Below are positions 41,852 to 50,434 of a stretch of 64,000 nucleotides of DNA, piece after piece (position 1 is the stretch's first letter; each line of letters starts with the position of its first letter). The notes beneath the pieces were generated by a model, which did not search any database, had not been told where the DNA came from, and worked only from the letters and a program-made list of their open reading frames with translations. The position numbers and the translations under genes are program-made. Source of the DNA: Dethiosulfovibrio peptidovorans DSM 11002 (GTDB taxonomy: Bacteria > Synergistota > Synergistia > Synergistales > Dethiosulfovibrionaceae); assembly GCF_000172975.1 (NCBI RefSeq), contig NZ_ABTR02000001.1, positions 622,001 through 686,000 on the forward strand, written 5' to 3'.

Positions 41852-42313
41852 ATGAGAAGAGCCGATGCAGTCGCCGCCCTGGTCTTCATGTCGCTGGGAG
41901 GGGCCGCACTATACCAGACGACCTTGTTCGACCAAACCCTTATAACAGACAACTACCTGGGGGCCACCTTCTTTCCGAGGATGGTCGCCATAGCCATGGT
42001 AATCATGGCCATATCCCTTCTCTGGGGATCGAGAAAAACTCTGACCGAAGAGGGAGACGAAAAAACGATGTTCGGCCCCGGGATCCTTCGCCCCTTAGCC
42101 GGTGCCGTGATAGTGGGAGTATATTCCTGGGCTCTGGAACCCTTAGGCTTCATAATATCCACCGTTATGCTGAACGTAGCCATACTTCTGACCTTCGGAG
42201 TGAAAAAGATACCCTTGCTGTTGATTCTGCCGACTACGGCTACTCTGATCATCTACTGGGTTTTCTATAAACTTCTGACCGTACCCCTCCCGGAGGGGAT
42301 ATTCTTCCTCTAG
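41852..42313 (+). CDS. tctB: Tripartite tricarboxylate transporter small membrane subunit TctB
   Basis: 153 residues with four hydrophobic segments: AAALVFMSLGGAALYQTTLF-like N-terminal helix, FFPRMVAIAMVIMAISLLWG, AVIVGVYSWALEPLGFIIST and LLLILPTTATLIIYWVFYKL. The GATFFPRMVA block is typical of TctB. ATG with GGGAGG eight bases upstream; next gene 18 bases on. Confidence 0.9.
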   Translation: MRRADAVAALVFMSLGGAALYQTTLFDQTLITDNYLGATFFPRMVAIAMVIMAISLLWGSRKTLTEEGDEKTMFGPGILRPLAGAVIVGVYSWALEPLGFIISTVMLNVAILLTFGVKKIPLLLILPTTATLIIYWVFYKLLTVPLPEGIFFL

Positions 42314-42331
42314 AAAGGGAGGCGTAGAACT

Positions 42332-43810
42332 ATGATAGATCTCCTCGTACAGGGATTGGGAACCGCCCTGTCGCCCCAGGTCTTCCCCTTCCTGTTCTTC
42401 GGGGTGATGGGAGGCATAGCCATAGGCTCTCTGCCGGGACTTACCGCGACCATGGGAGTGGCCGTGCTGCTTCCTCTGACCTTTGGGATGGAGTCCACCA
42501 GAGCGCTGGTTCTTCTCGTAGGCATATACATAGGGGCCATCTACGGAGGATCCATATCGGCGATTCTCCTGAAGACCCCCGGCACCCCCGCCGCAGCGGC
42601 CACAGTTTTGGACGGCCATCAGATGGCCAGCCGGGGAGAGGCCGCAAAGGCCCTGAGCATATCCGCCATAGCCTCCTTCGTAGGAGGCATGGTGAGCACT
42701 ATTATGCTCATATCGTTCTCGCCGATACTGGCCAAGTTCGCCCTCCGATTCGGCGCTCCCGAATACTTCGCCCTAGCGGTTTTCGGTCTTTCCATAATAG
42801 CCTCCATATCGGGGAAACACCCCATAAAGGGGCTTCTAGCCGGGATGTTTGGGCTGCTGGTTGCGACGGTGGGGCTGGACCCCGTAACGAGCTACCCCAG
42901 ATTCACCTTCAATCAGATGCACCTCTACAACGGCTTCTCAATTATACCGGTGCTCATAGGCCTTTTCGCCCTTTCGGAGGCCTTCGTACAGATGGAAAAC
43001 TTCCGAGTAGGGAGCAAGATAGACACGAATTTCAAGAGAGGGATCGTGTCTCTCAAGGAAACCATCGGCCTTCTACCGACGATGCTGAAGTCCGCCTTGA
43101 TGGGAACGATCATAGGGTCCATCCCGGGGGCGGGTGCCGATATAGCCGCCTTCGTGACCTACAACGAGGCCAGGAGGTCCTCCAAGAATTCCAAGGCATT
43201 CGGAACCGGGTGTATGGAGGGCATAGCCGCCCCAGAGGCGGGCAACAACGGAGTAACGGGAGGAGCGTTGGTACCTCTTCTCACACTAGGAGTACCGGGA
43301 GACGCGGTAGCTGCCATAATGCTGGGAGCCCTCATAATACAGGGGCTACAGCCGGGACCTCTGCTCTTCACCCAGAACGCCGACGTAATATACGGACTAT
43401 TCGCCTCCATGCTGGTGGGCAACGTCCTCATGCTCGCCCTGGGATTGCTCGGGGTGAAACTCTTCTGCCGGGTCGTGGAGATACCAAAGAGGGTCATCAT
43501 ACCGGTAATCATAACCCTCTCGGTGGTGGGAGCCTACTCGATGAACAACAGTGTCTTCGACGTATGGGTGGCCCTGGGATTCGGAGTAATAGGCTATCTG
43601 ATGCAGAAGGTCGAGATGCCGGCATCGCCGGTCATTCTGGCAGTCATACTCGGCCCCATGGCGGAGAGCAACCTACGACGGGCGGTGCTCATGTATCAGG
43701 GCCATTACGATTTTCTCTGGTCGAGACCGATAACGGTGCTGTTCCTGGCCCTTGCGGCGATCTCCCTCTTCTCCTCCTGGATGAGGGCAAAAAAAGAGAG
43801 AAACGTCTGA
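42332..43810 (+). CDS. tctA: Tripartite tricarboxylate transporter large permease TctA
   Basis: 492 residues and about 11 helices. GVMGGIAIGSLPGLTATMGV is the hallmark glycine-proline motif, repeated in the second half as MGTIIGSIPGAGADIAAFVT; GGALVPLLTLGVPGDAVAAI also fits the family. It carries the acid across the inner membrane by ion symport with TctC and TctB. Terminator follows at 43840. Confidence 0.95.
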   Translation: MIDLLVQGLGTALSPQVFPFLFFGVMGGIAIGSLPGLTATMGVAVLLPLTFGMESTRALVLLVGIYIGAIYGGSISAILLKTPGTPAAAATVLDGHQMASRGEAAKALSISAIASFVGGMVSTIMLISFSPILAKFALRFGAPEYFALAVFGLSIIASISGKHPIKGLLAGMFGLLVATVGLDPVTSYPRFTFNQMHLYNGFSIIPVLIGLFALSEAFVQMENFRVGSKIDTNFKRGIVSLKETIGLLPTMLKSALMGTIIGSIPGAGADIAAFVTYNEARRSSKNSKAFGTGCMEGIAAPEAGNNGVTGGALVPLLTLGVPGDAVAAIMLGALIIQGLQPGPLLFTQNADVIYGLFASMLVGNVLMLALGLLGVKLFCRVVEIPKRVIIPVIITLSVVGAYSMNNSVFDVWVALGFGVIGYLMQKVEMPASPVILAVILGPMAESNLRRAVLMYQGHYDFLWSRPITVLFLALAAISLFSSWMRAKKERNV

Positions 43811-43839
43811 CATAATTATCCCTCAAGGCTATATAATCG

Positions 43840-43871
43840 GGAGGTCTCGCCTAGGCGAGACCTCCTTTCGT
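43840..43871 (+). terminator. Terminator of the tctCBA operon
   Basis: A perfect 12-bp stem GGAGGTCTCGCC with a two-base loop, then TTTCGTT. 29 bases past the tctA stop. Confidence 0.85.
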
Positions 43872-43899
43872 TGACGTAGCCCCGTGAAATCCCTAAAAT
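43871..43899 (+). promoter_or_regulatory. Predicted promoter of the RND export operon
   Basis: TTGACG at 43871-43876, exactly 17 bases, TAAAAT at 43894-43899. Directly follows the tctA terminator; the leader to the ATG at 43975 is about 70 bases. Confidence 0.7.
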
Positions 43900-43974
43900 A
43901 ACCCCCGTTAACAAGTTAAAATAAACGTGGGAGACCGTACCGGAACTCCCCAGAAAAACAGAGGAGAAGATCCC

Positions 43975-46900
43975 ATGAGAAAACTCATAGAGACAGCCCT
44001 CGTAAGACCGGTCACGGTGGTCATACTGACCACCGCACTGATAGTGTTCGGGGTATATGCCTTCGCCAACATGGGGATGGAACGGATGCCCAACGTGGAC
44101 CTGCCCTACGTCATGGTTCAGACCACCATGGAGGGCGCTAGCCCATCGGTGGTGGACAACGACATAACAGACGTACTGGAAGAGCAGATCAACACCATAG
44201 ACGGCATAAAGAACATCGACTCCAGCAGCTACGAGGGAAGATCGGTGATAGCCATAGAGTTCCAGCTGGATAAGGACGTCGACGTAGCCGCATCGGACGT
44301 CAGGGCCAAGGTGAACCTGGCCAGAGGAAGTCTGCCCGACGAGGCGGACGACCCGGTGGTGGACAAGTTCAGCTTCGACGACATGGCCATCATGACCATA
44401 GCGGTCAACAGCACCGCCGACATGAGATCCACCTCCACCTACGTGGACAAGATCGCGAGGCAGAGGCTCCAGACGGTGAAAGGAGTCGGCAACGCCCAGG
44501 CGGTCGGACTCAGGGAAAGGGAGATAAGAATCTGGTTGGATCCCATAGCCCTACAGGCTCGAGGATTGACCGCCACGGACATCAAAAACGCCATCAACGA
44601 GAAGCACGTCGAGCTCCCGGCAGGAAGGATAGAGTCGGAAAGCCAGGAGTTCGGCATCAGACTGGCCGGAGAATACGGCTCCATAGAGGCGCTGAGCCAG
44701 ATGGCTGTAGCCCGAAGAAACGGCGCACTGGTGAGGCTGAAGGACGTCGCCCGAGTGGAGGACGGCTTCGAGGACCGACGAAGCATAGCCACCTACGACG
44801 GGAAGGAGACCATCCTCATACAGATCCGTAAGCAGAGGGGCACCAACGAGGTCGCCCTGGCCAAAGACGTAAAGGCCATGGTAGACACTCTGAACGCCAC
44901 CGCTCCGAAGGGGATATCGCTGAAGATCGTCCAGGACACGTCTCGGTTCATCATAAGATCCATGAACGGCGTCAGAGGAGACATAATCATGGGAATCATG
45001 ATGACCTCGATCATAATGTTCCTATTCCTCCGTACCATAAGGGCCACCTTCGTTGCGGTCATAACCATACCGGTATGCCTCATAGGGACACTTATCGTCC
45101 TAGACGGTCTCGGCGTAACCATCAACAACATGACCATGCTGGGGCTATCCCTGGCTGTCGGCATGGTAGTCGACAGCACCACAGTCGTGATGGAGAACAT
45201 CCACCGTCACAAGGAGATGGGCAAGACCGCCATGAGGTCCTCCGCCGACGGAGGTTCCGAGGTAGGGTTCTCCGTCCTGGCCGGAGCCGCGACCACCATG
45301 GCCGTTTTCCTGCCGGTGGCCTTCATGAGCGGCATAATAGGGCGGTTCTTCTACGCCTTCGGAATAACGGTGGCCATGACCATACTTATATCTCTGATAT
45401 TGTCCCTTACACTGACCCCCTTCCTCTGCTCCAGGATACTTGGACGACAGACCGAATCGGCACTCACCAGGGCCATGGAGGCCCCGTTCCTGGTATTGGA
45501 GCGGCTCTACACCGGTTTGCTTGGAGCAGCCGTAAGACATAGGCTCATAACCCTGATAGTGGCGGTAGCCATATTCGCTTCCGGACTCTGGATGGCCACT
45601 CAATTGGGCTCGGAGTTCTTTCCCAACGAGGATAGAGGACGATTCAAGATAAACTTCGAGCTTTCCGCAGAGGCCTCTCTGCAACAGACAGAGGACTTCC
45701 TCCTGGAACTGGGGAAACTGGTCCGTCAGGACCCTAGAGTGGTCTACACCTACGGCACGGTGGGATCGGGACAGGGCGGCGAAGTCTATAAAGGGACAAT
45801 AACCGTTGAGCTGGTGCCCAGGGACGAAAGGGCTCCCTTCTACGTCATAATGGGAGAATACCGCAAGAAGCTGGCGGTCTATCGAGACGTAGATATCACA
45901 CTGGGACGTTGGGGAGGATCGGACATATCGCTGGTCCTTCAGGGAGACAGCACCGAAGAACTGGCCGACATAGGAGAGGCCATGAAGGCGGAGCTGGAGC
46001 AAAAGAGCGTCGGCCTGGTGGACATAACCACAAACCTCAGAATGAACAAACCCAGGATAAACCTGGACATAGACAGAAACCTCGCCGACGACCTGGGGAT
46101 CAGCATGAGGGACCTGTCGACGGAGATAAAGACCTACTTCGGAGGAACCAATGCCGGGAGCTTCAAAGAGGGAGGCTATCGCTACGACATAAGGCTCAGA
46201 GCCGGAGCGGAGGATCGGGACGCGCCTGAGAAGATCTCCGACATAGCGGTTCGGGGTGGAGACGGCGAGCTCGTAAGACTTCCGGGCCTGGTGACCCCAA
46301 GGATAGAGCTGGCCCCTAACGTAATAAAGAGACACAACAGACAGAGATCCCTGGGAATAGGGGCCAACACCGACGGCATATCCCCCGGAGAGGGAATAGT
46401 ACAGCTCGAGGAGATATTCGACCGTTACGCCCCTTCGGACGGCTCGGTCACCATGTTTCCCTCAGGGGACACTGAGAACATGAGGGAGAGCTTCGCGTCT
46501 CTCACCACAGCTCTGGCATTCGCCATACTGCTGGTCTACATGGTGATGGCAATACAGTTCGAGTCCTTCATGCACCCTCTTACCATCATGTTCGCACTAC
46601 CCCTGATGACCGCCGGTGCCTTCGGACTTCTCCTGTTAACCGGGATAAGACTCAGCGTGATGAGTTTTATGGGCATAATCCTGCTGGTGGGAATAGTGGT
46701 AAACAACGCCATTCTCCTGGTCGACTTCACCAACCAACAGAGGGAACAGGGCATGGACAAGATCTCGGCCATAATGAAAGCCGCACCCCTGAGGCTGCGA
46801 CCGATACTCATGACCACCTGCTCCACCATGGTCGGAATGCTTCCGATAGCCCTGGGACTCAGCGAAGGAGGCGAGATCAGACAGCCTATGTCCATAACGG

Positions 46901-47094
46901 TCATAGGGGGCCTGTTCACCGCCACCCTTCTGACTCTGGTGGTCATCCCGGTGATATACCTGATCGTCGACGACATGACGGACCGGGTGAAGAGAGTCTT
47001 CTCCAGGGCTGGCGCCATCGTCAGAGGACGCAGGATGGCAGCCTCCGGACGGCTTCCCGGACAGACTACCGAAAGGGGTAAGACAGCCAGATGA
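43975..47094 (+). CDS. RND-family efflux pump, inner-membrane transporter
   Basis: 1039 residues from the ATG with GAGGAGA seven bases upstream; an in-frame start 48 bases earlier has no ribosome site. HAE-type layout: helix 1 (RPVTVVILTTALIVFGVYAF), a large periplasmic loop, helices 2-6 with LSLAVGMVVDSTTVVMENIH and GAATTMAVFLPVAFMSGIIG, a second loop, and helices 8-12 with LVGIVVNNAILLVDFTNQQR. In AcrB the proton relay has two Asp in helix 4; here the pair reads Asp-Ser. It exports drugs or metabolites with the TolC and adaptor proteins encoded next, with which it overlaps by four bases. Confidence 0.95.
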   Translation: MRKLIETALVRPVTVVILTTALIVFGVYAFANMGMERMPNVDLPYVMVQTTMEGASPSVVDNDITDVLEEQINTIDGIKNIDSSSYEGRSVIAIEFQLDKDVDVAASDVRAKVNLARGSLPDEADDPVVDKFSFDDMAIMTIAVNSTADMRSTSTYVDKIARQRLQTVKGVGNAQAVGLREREIRIWLDPIALQARGLTATDIKNAINEKHVELPAGRIESESQEFGIRLAGEYGSIEALSQMAVARRNGALVRLKDVARVEDGFEDRRSIATYDGKETILIQIRKQRGTNEVALAKDVKAMVDTLNATAPKGISLKIVQDTSRFIIRSMNGVRGDIIMGIMMTSIIMFLFLRTIRATFVAVITIPVCLIGTLIVLDGLGVTINNMTMLGLSLAVGMVVDSTTVVMENIHRHKEMGKTAMRSSADGGSEVGFSVLAGAATTMAVFLPVAFMSGIIGRFFYAFGITVAMTILISLILSLTLTPFLCSRILGRQTESALTRAMEAPFLVLERLYTGLLGAAVRHRLITLIVAVAIFASGLWMATQLGSEFFPNEDRGRFKINFELSAEASLQQTEDFLLELGKLVRQDPRVVYTYGTVGSGQGGEVYKGTITVELVPRDERAPFYVIMGEYRKKLAVYRDVDITLGRWGGSDISLVLQGDSTEELADIGEAMKAELEQKSVGLVDITTNLRMNKPRINLDIDRNLADDLGISMRDLSTEIKTYFGGTNAGSFKEGGYRYDIRLRAGAEDRDAPEKISDIAVRGGDGELVRLPGLVTPRIELAPNVIKRHNRQRSLGIGANTDGISPGEGIVQLEEIFDRYAPSDGSVTMFPSGDTENMRESFASLTTALAFAILLVYMVMAIQFESFMHPLTIMFALPLMTAGAFGLLLLTGIRLSVMSFMGIILLVGIVVNNAILLVDFTNQQREQGMDKISAIMKAAPLRLRPILMTTCSTMVGMLPIALGLSEGGEIRQPMSITVIGGLFTATLLTLVVIPVIYLIVDDMTDRVKRVFSRAGAIVRGRRMAASGRLPGQTTERGKTAR

Positions 47095-48398
47095 AAACGA
47101 AGAAAACGATAGGCATCGCCGTCGCGATGATGGCGATACTTTCCGCCGCACCGCCCGTGTCCGCAACCTCCCTGACCCTTGAAGACGCGGTCAGGATCGG
47201 GGTGGAAGAGGGAATAGAGGTTCTGAAGAGCGCCCAGGACATGGACAAGAGCGAGGCGGGAAAGCTGGTAGCCCGATCGGCACTCTTTCCATCTCTTTCT
47301 CTAGGGGGCAAATACAAAAGACAGGACGAAAGACACGCTCTTGCGGAAGAGGCAAACTCCTACGGCATATCGATAACTGCCACCCAACCGGTGTACACAG
47401 GGGGAAAAGCCACCGCTTTGCTCAAACAATCCCAAGCCTACGAAACCTCCGTTCTGGAAACAGTGACCGACGCAAAGGAGACTGTGGCCTACTCGGTCAT
47501 ACGCCAGTTCTACGACGTTCTCCACTTGAGGGAAAACGTGGTTGCAGCCAGGGACTCGATGGCCTTCGCCGAGAGTCACCTGAAGGAAGTCGTAAAGAAA
47601 GAGGCCCTGGGCATCGCAAACCGTTTCGAGGTCACTAGAGCGGAACAACAGCTGAGCGGCTACAGAACCCAGCTCATAACCGCCATCAACGACCTGGAAT
47701 CGGCGAAGATCGCCCTTTTGACCACACTGAGGATGGACCCCGAATCGGACGTGGATATCTCGGGAGATCTCGACTTCGTCCCCTACGTCGGCGACAGAGA
47801 GGGCTCTCTCGAAAGGGCCATGGCGAACAGGCCGGACCTGAAGGCGTCCCTTTCATCGCTGGAGACACAGCGACAGGAGATACAGATCGCCGCCAGCGGA
47901 CTGAGACCTAAGGTCGATCTGAAAGCCTCCTATACCTGGGACGACCCCAAGGAAAGCGACGGTACCGACGACGACGACTGGGAGATAGCCCTGGAGGTGG
48001 ACGTCCCGATACTGGACAGGAACGTCACCAAGGCCCAGATAATGACGGAAAAGGCCAACCTGAGACAGAAAGAGCTGGACCTTCAAAAGCTTCGGGAAGC
48101 CATAAGAAGCGAGGTCTCCCAGGCCTGGCTTAACCTGGAGACGGCGAAACAGGCGGTGGAATCCACGTCGAAAGACCTCGAATTGGCCTCGGAATCCCTT
48201 AGGTTGGCCCAGGTAGGCTACAGAGAGGGAGTCAGCACCCAGATAGACGTTCTGGACGCCCAGGCATCTTACACCAAGGCCAGAAAGGAACACGCCACGG
48301 CGGTTAGCGCATATTCGGTCCAGGTGGCGGCTCTGGAGAGAACCGAGGGAGAGCTTGTCTCCCATATCCTGAAAGAAGACGGAGGTGAAGACAGATGA
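47091..48398 (+). CDS. TolC-family outer-membrane efflux protein
   Basis: 435 residues with a signal sequence (KTIGIAVAMMAILSAAPPVS, then ATS). Two repeated halves of long helices, as in TolC: LTLEDAVRIGVEEGIEVLKS, the LGGKYKRQDERHALAEEANS strand region, AYSVIRQFYDVLHLRENVVA, and in the second half LEVDVPILDRNVTKAQIMTE and YREGVSTQIDVLDAQASYTK. It forms the outer-membrane channel, which implies a diderm envelope. Overlaps the genes on both sides by four bases. Confidence 0.93.
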   Translation: MKTKKTIGIAVAMMAILSAAPPVSATSLTLEDAVRIGVEEGIEVLKSAQDMDKSEAGKLVARSALFPSLSLGGKYKRQDERHALAEEANSYGISITATQPVYTGGKATALLKQSQAYETSVLETVTDAKETVAYSVIRQFYDVLHLRENVVAARDSMAFAESHLKEVVKKEALGIANRFEVTRAEQQLSGYRTQLITAINDLESAKIALLTTLRMDPESDVDISGDLDFVPYVGDREGSLERAMANRPDLKASLSSLETQRQEIQIAASGLRPKVDLKASYTWDDPKESDGTDDDDWEIALEVDVPILDRNVTKAQIMTEKANLRQKELDLQKLREAIRSEVSQAWLNLETAKQAVESTSKDLELASESLRLAQVGYREGVSTQIDVLDAQASYTKARKEHATAVSAYSVQVAALERTEGELVSHILKEDGGEDR

Positions 48399-49471
48399 AA
48401 ATAGCCGTTGTCATCGCTCTGGCGGCCATGTTGCTCTGGGGATCCACCGGGTTCGCTCAAAACGCCGTCGTGACCGTGCAGACCGTGGAGATAACTCCCA
48501 AGGTGGAAAGGGGCTTCTCCGAGAACGGCACCCTAGAGGCAGTAGACGAGGTTACCCTCTACCCCAGGGTAAACGGAAGATTGATAAAGAGCTTCGTGAA
48601 ACAGGGCGATTCGGTCTCTCCCGGAGACCCTATAGCGGAGCTGGACCACAGAGACGTCGACGCCCAGATATCTCAGGCCGAGGCACAGATAGCCGTCGCC
48701 CAGGCCCAGGTTGCCCAAGCCATGGCGGAGCTTGAAAACGCCAAGAGGGAGAGGGATCGCTATCTCAGGCTGGTCAAAGAAGGGTTCTCCACCCAGCAAC
48801 AGCTGGACTCGAAGGAAACGGACTACCGAACCGCCAAGGCAGCGGTAGATCTCAGCAGAGCCCAAGTCCGACAAAATAGGGCCAACTTGGAAAGACTACA
48901 GGTCGACCTGTCCGAATACACGCTGAAGGCATCCATTCAGGGGATCGTGGTAAACGACTACGCCAGGACCCCGGGAGAGATGATAAGCCCTCAGACCCCT
49001 CTGGCTCGGATCGCCGACATATCAAGGCTGAAGGCGGTCATCCAGGCTCCGGAAAGCCACGCCAGACTGATAGAACAGGGAATGAAGGCCTTCGTGACGA
49101 TAGGAGGGACCAAGCTGGAGGGCAAGGTCTATCGGGTCAGTCCCTTCGTAGACCCCAGCACCAGGACGACACAGGTGGAGGTAGCTGTGGAGAACGATGG
49201 GGACCTCAAGCCCGGAATGTTCGCCAGGGTCTTCATCGTTGAGGAAACCATGGAAAACACCGTGATGATACCGATGGACTCGGTGATCTCCGAGGAGGGC
49301 GGCTCTTTCGTCTTCGTGGTGGAGGACGGAAAGGCGAGAAAGAAACCGGTCTCATTGGGGCGATCCGTCGGAAGGGACGTCAATGTACAGGATGGACTTG
49401 CGGAAGGAGATCGACTGATCGTCCTGGGAGGGAAAAGTCTCTCCGACGGAGACCAGATAACGATCCGTTAG
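48395..49471 (+). CDS. RND efflux periplasmic adaptor (membrane fusion protein)
   Basis: 358 residues; signal sequence ending GSTGFAQ. Lipoyl half-motifs VTLYPRVNGRLIKSFVKQGD and VVNDYARTPGEMISPQTPLA flank a long helical hairpin rich in Ala and Gln (DVDAQISQAEAQIAVAQAQV). Beta-barrel and membrane-proximal domains follow (GGTKLEGKVYRVSPFVDPST). No lipobox Cys. It joins pump and TolC channel. Being last, after pump and channel, is not the usual order. Terminator 20 bases on. Confidence 0.93.
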   Translation: MKIAVVIALAAMLLWGSTGFAQNAVVTVQTVEITPKVERGFSENGTLEAVDEVTLYPRVNGRLIKSFVKQGDSVSPGDPIAELDHRDVDAQISQAEAQIAVAQAQVAQAMAELENAKRERDRYLRLVKEGFSTQQQLDSKETDYRTAKAAVDLSRAQVRQNRANLERLQVDLSEYTLKASIQGIVVNDYARTPGEMISPQTPLARIADISRLKAVIQAPESHARLIEQGMKAFVTIGGTKLEGKVYRVSPFVDPSTRTTQVEVAVENDGDLKPGMFARVFIVEETMENTVMIPMDSVISEEGGSFVFVVEDGKARKKPVSLGRSVGRDVNVQDGLAEGDRLIVLGGKSLSDGDQITIR

Positions 49472-49491
49472 AACGCTTCGACTGAAGGGAA

Positions 49492-49527
49492 CGACAAAAG
49501 GGACGCCTCGAGGCGTCCCTTTTGTCG
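49492..49527 (+). terminator. Terminator of the RND operon
   Basis: A perfect 36-base palindrome CGACAAAAGGGACGCC / TCGA / GGCGTCCCTTTTGTCG; T-run lies in the 3' arm. A possible TATAAT at 49547-49552 just after it could serve the next operon, with only a weak -35 (TTGTCG, 19-base gap). Confidence 0.82.
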
Positions 49528-49591
49528 CATAGGAAGAAACGAGATGTATAATGAAAGAGGTGGTAGTGTTTCCTATAGAGGAGGGATATCC

Positions 49592-50434
49592 ATGAAACGA
49601 ACGGTTTTTCTCTTCCTGCTCCTATCGGTTCTGTGCGTCTCGTCCGCCCAGGGGGAAAGCCTGAAGGAAATCAGGGAGAAAGGAGAACTTCGCCATCTCG
49701 GCGTGCCCTACGCTCACTTCGTGAGCGGAAGCGGAGACGGACTCGACGTGGAGCTGATGAAAAGATTCGCCTCCTTCCTAGGGGTGAATTACTCTTTCGT
49801 CCCGACGGACTGGCAAAATCTCGTGCCCGACCTCCTGGGAAAAGAGATAAAAAAAGACGGATCTCTTTCCGAGACGACGAGACCTATAAGAGGAGACCTT
49901 ATAGCCTCCGGCCTGACAGTCCTGGGCTGGAGAGAGAAACTGCTCGACTTCTCCAGCCCCACCTTCACCACCCAGGTCTGGCTTGTGACTCGAGCCAACA
50001 ACCCGATAAGACCAATAAAACCGTCGGGCGACCCGACGAAGGACATAGAGTCAACCAAGGAACTGGTGAGGGGAAAATCCCTAATGGGCTCTCCCGGCAC
50101 CTGTTTGGATCCCGCCCTGTACGGGCTAAGAGATCTAGCTAAAGAGCTCGCGTACTTCGAGGGGAACCTGAACGACCTGATCCCAGCCCTTATCTCCGGT
50201 CGTTCGGAGCTGCTGCTTCTGGACGTCCCGGACGTCCTGGTCGGCCTGGCCTCGTGGCCCGGCCAGATCAAGGTTCTAGGCCCGATCTCTCATAAACAGG
50301 ATATGGCAGTGGCCTTTCCAAAGGGATCCGACCTGAGAGAGGAATTCGAGAGGTTCTTCTCCGAACTGGTTGACGAAGGAGAGTACTCCCTCATGGTGGA
50401 GAAATACTATCCGTCCATAACGGAATTCCCATGA
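49592..50434 (+). CDS. Periplasmic family-3 solute-binding-like protein, probable sensor subunit
   Basis: 280 residues from the ATG with GAGGAGG seven bases upstream (a frame 48 bases longer lacks a signal). Signal sequence VFLFLLLSVLCVSSAQG. SLKEIREKGELRHLGVPYAH and DGLDVELMKRFASFLGVNYS match amino-acid-binding family 3; the DFSSPTFTTQVWLVTR block is also typical. No permease genes follow. The stop overlaps the hybrid kinase ATG by four bases, so it more likely presents a ligand to that kinase than to a transporter. Confidence 0.88.
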   Translation: MKRTVFLFLLLSVLCVSSAQGESLKEIREKGELRHLGVPYAHFVSGSGDGLDVELMKRFASFLGVNYSFVPTDWQNLVPDLLGKEIKKDGSLSETTRPIRGDLIASGLTVLGWREKLLDFSSPTFTTQVWLVTRANNPIRPIKPSGDPTKDIESTKELVRGKSLMGSPGTCLDPALYGLRDLAKELAYFEGNLNDLIPALISGRSELLLLDVPDVLVGLASWPGQIKVLGPISHKQDMAVAFPKGSDLREEFERFFSELVDEGEYSLMVEKYYPSITEFP

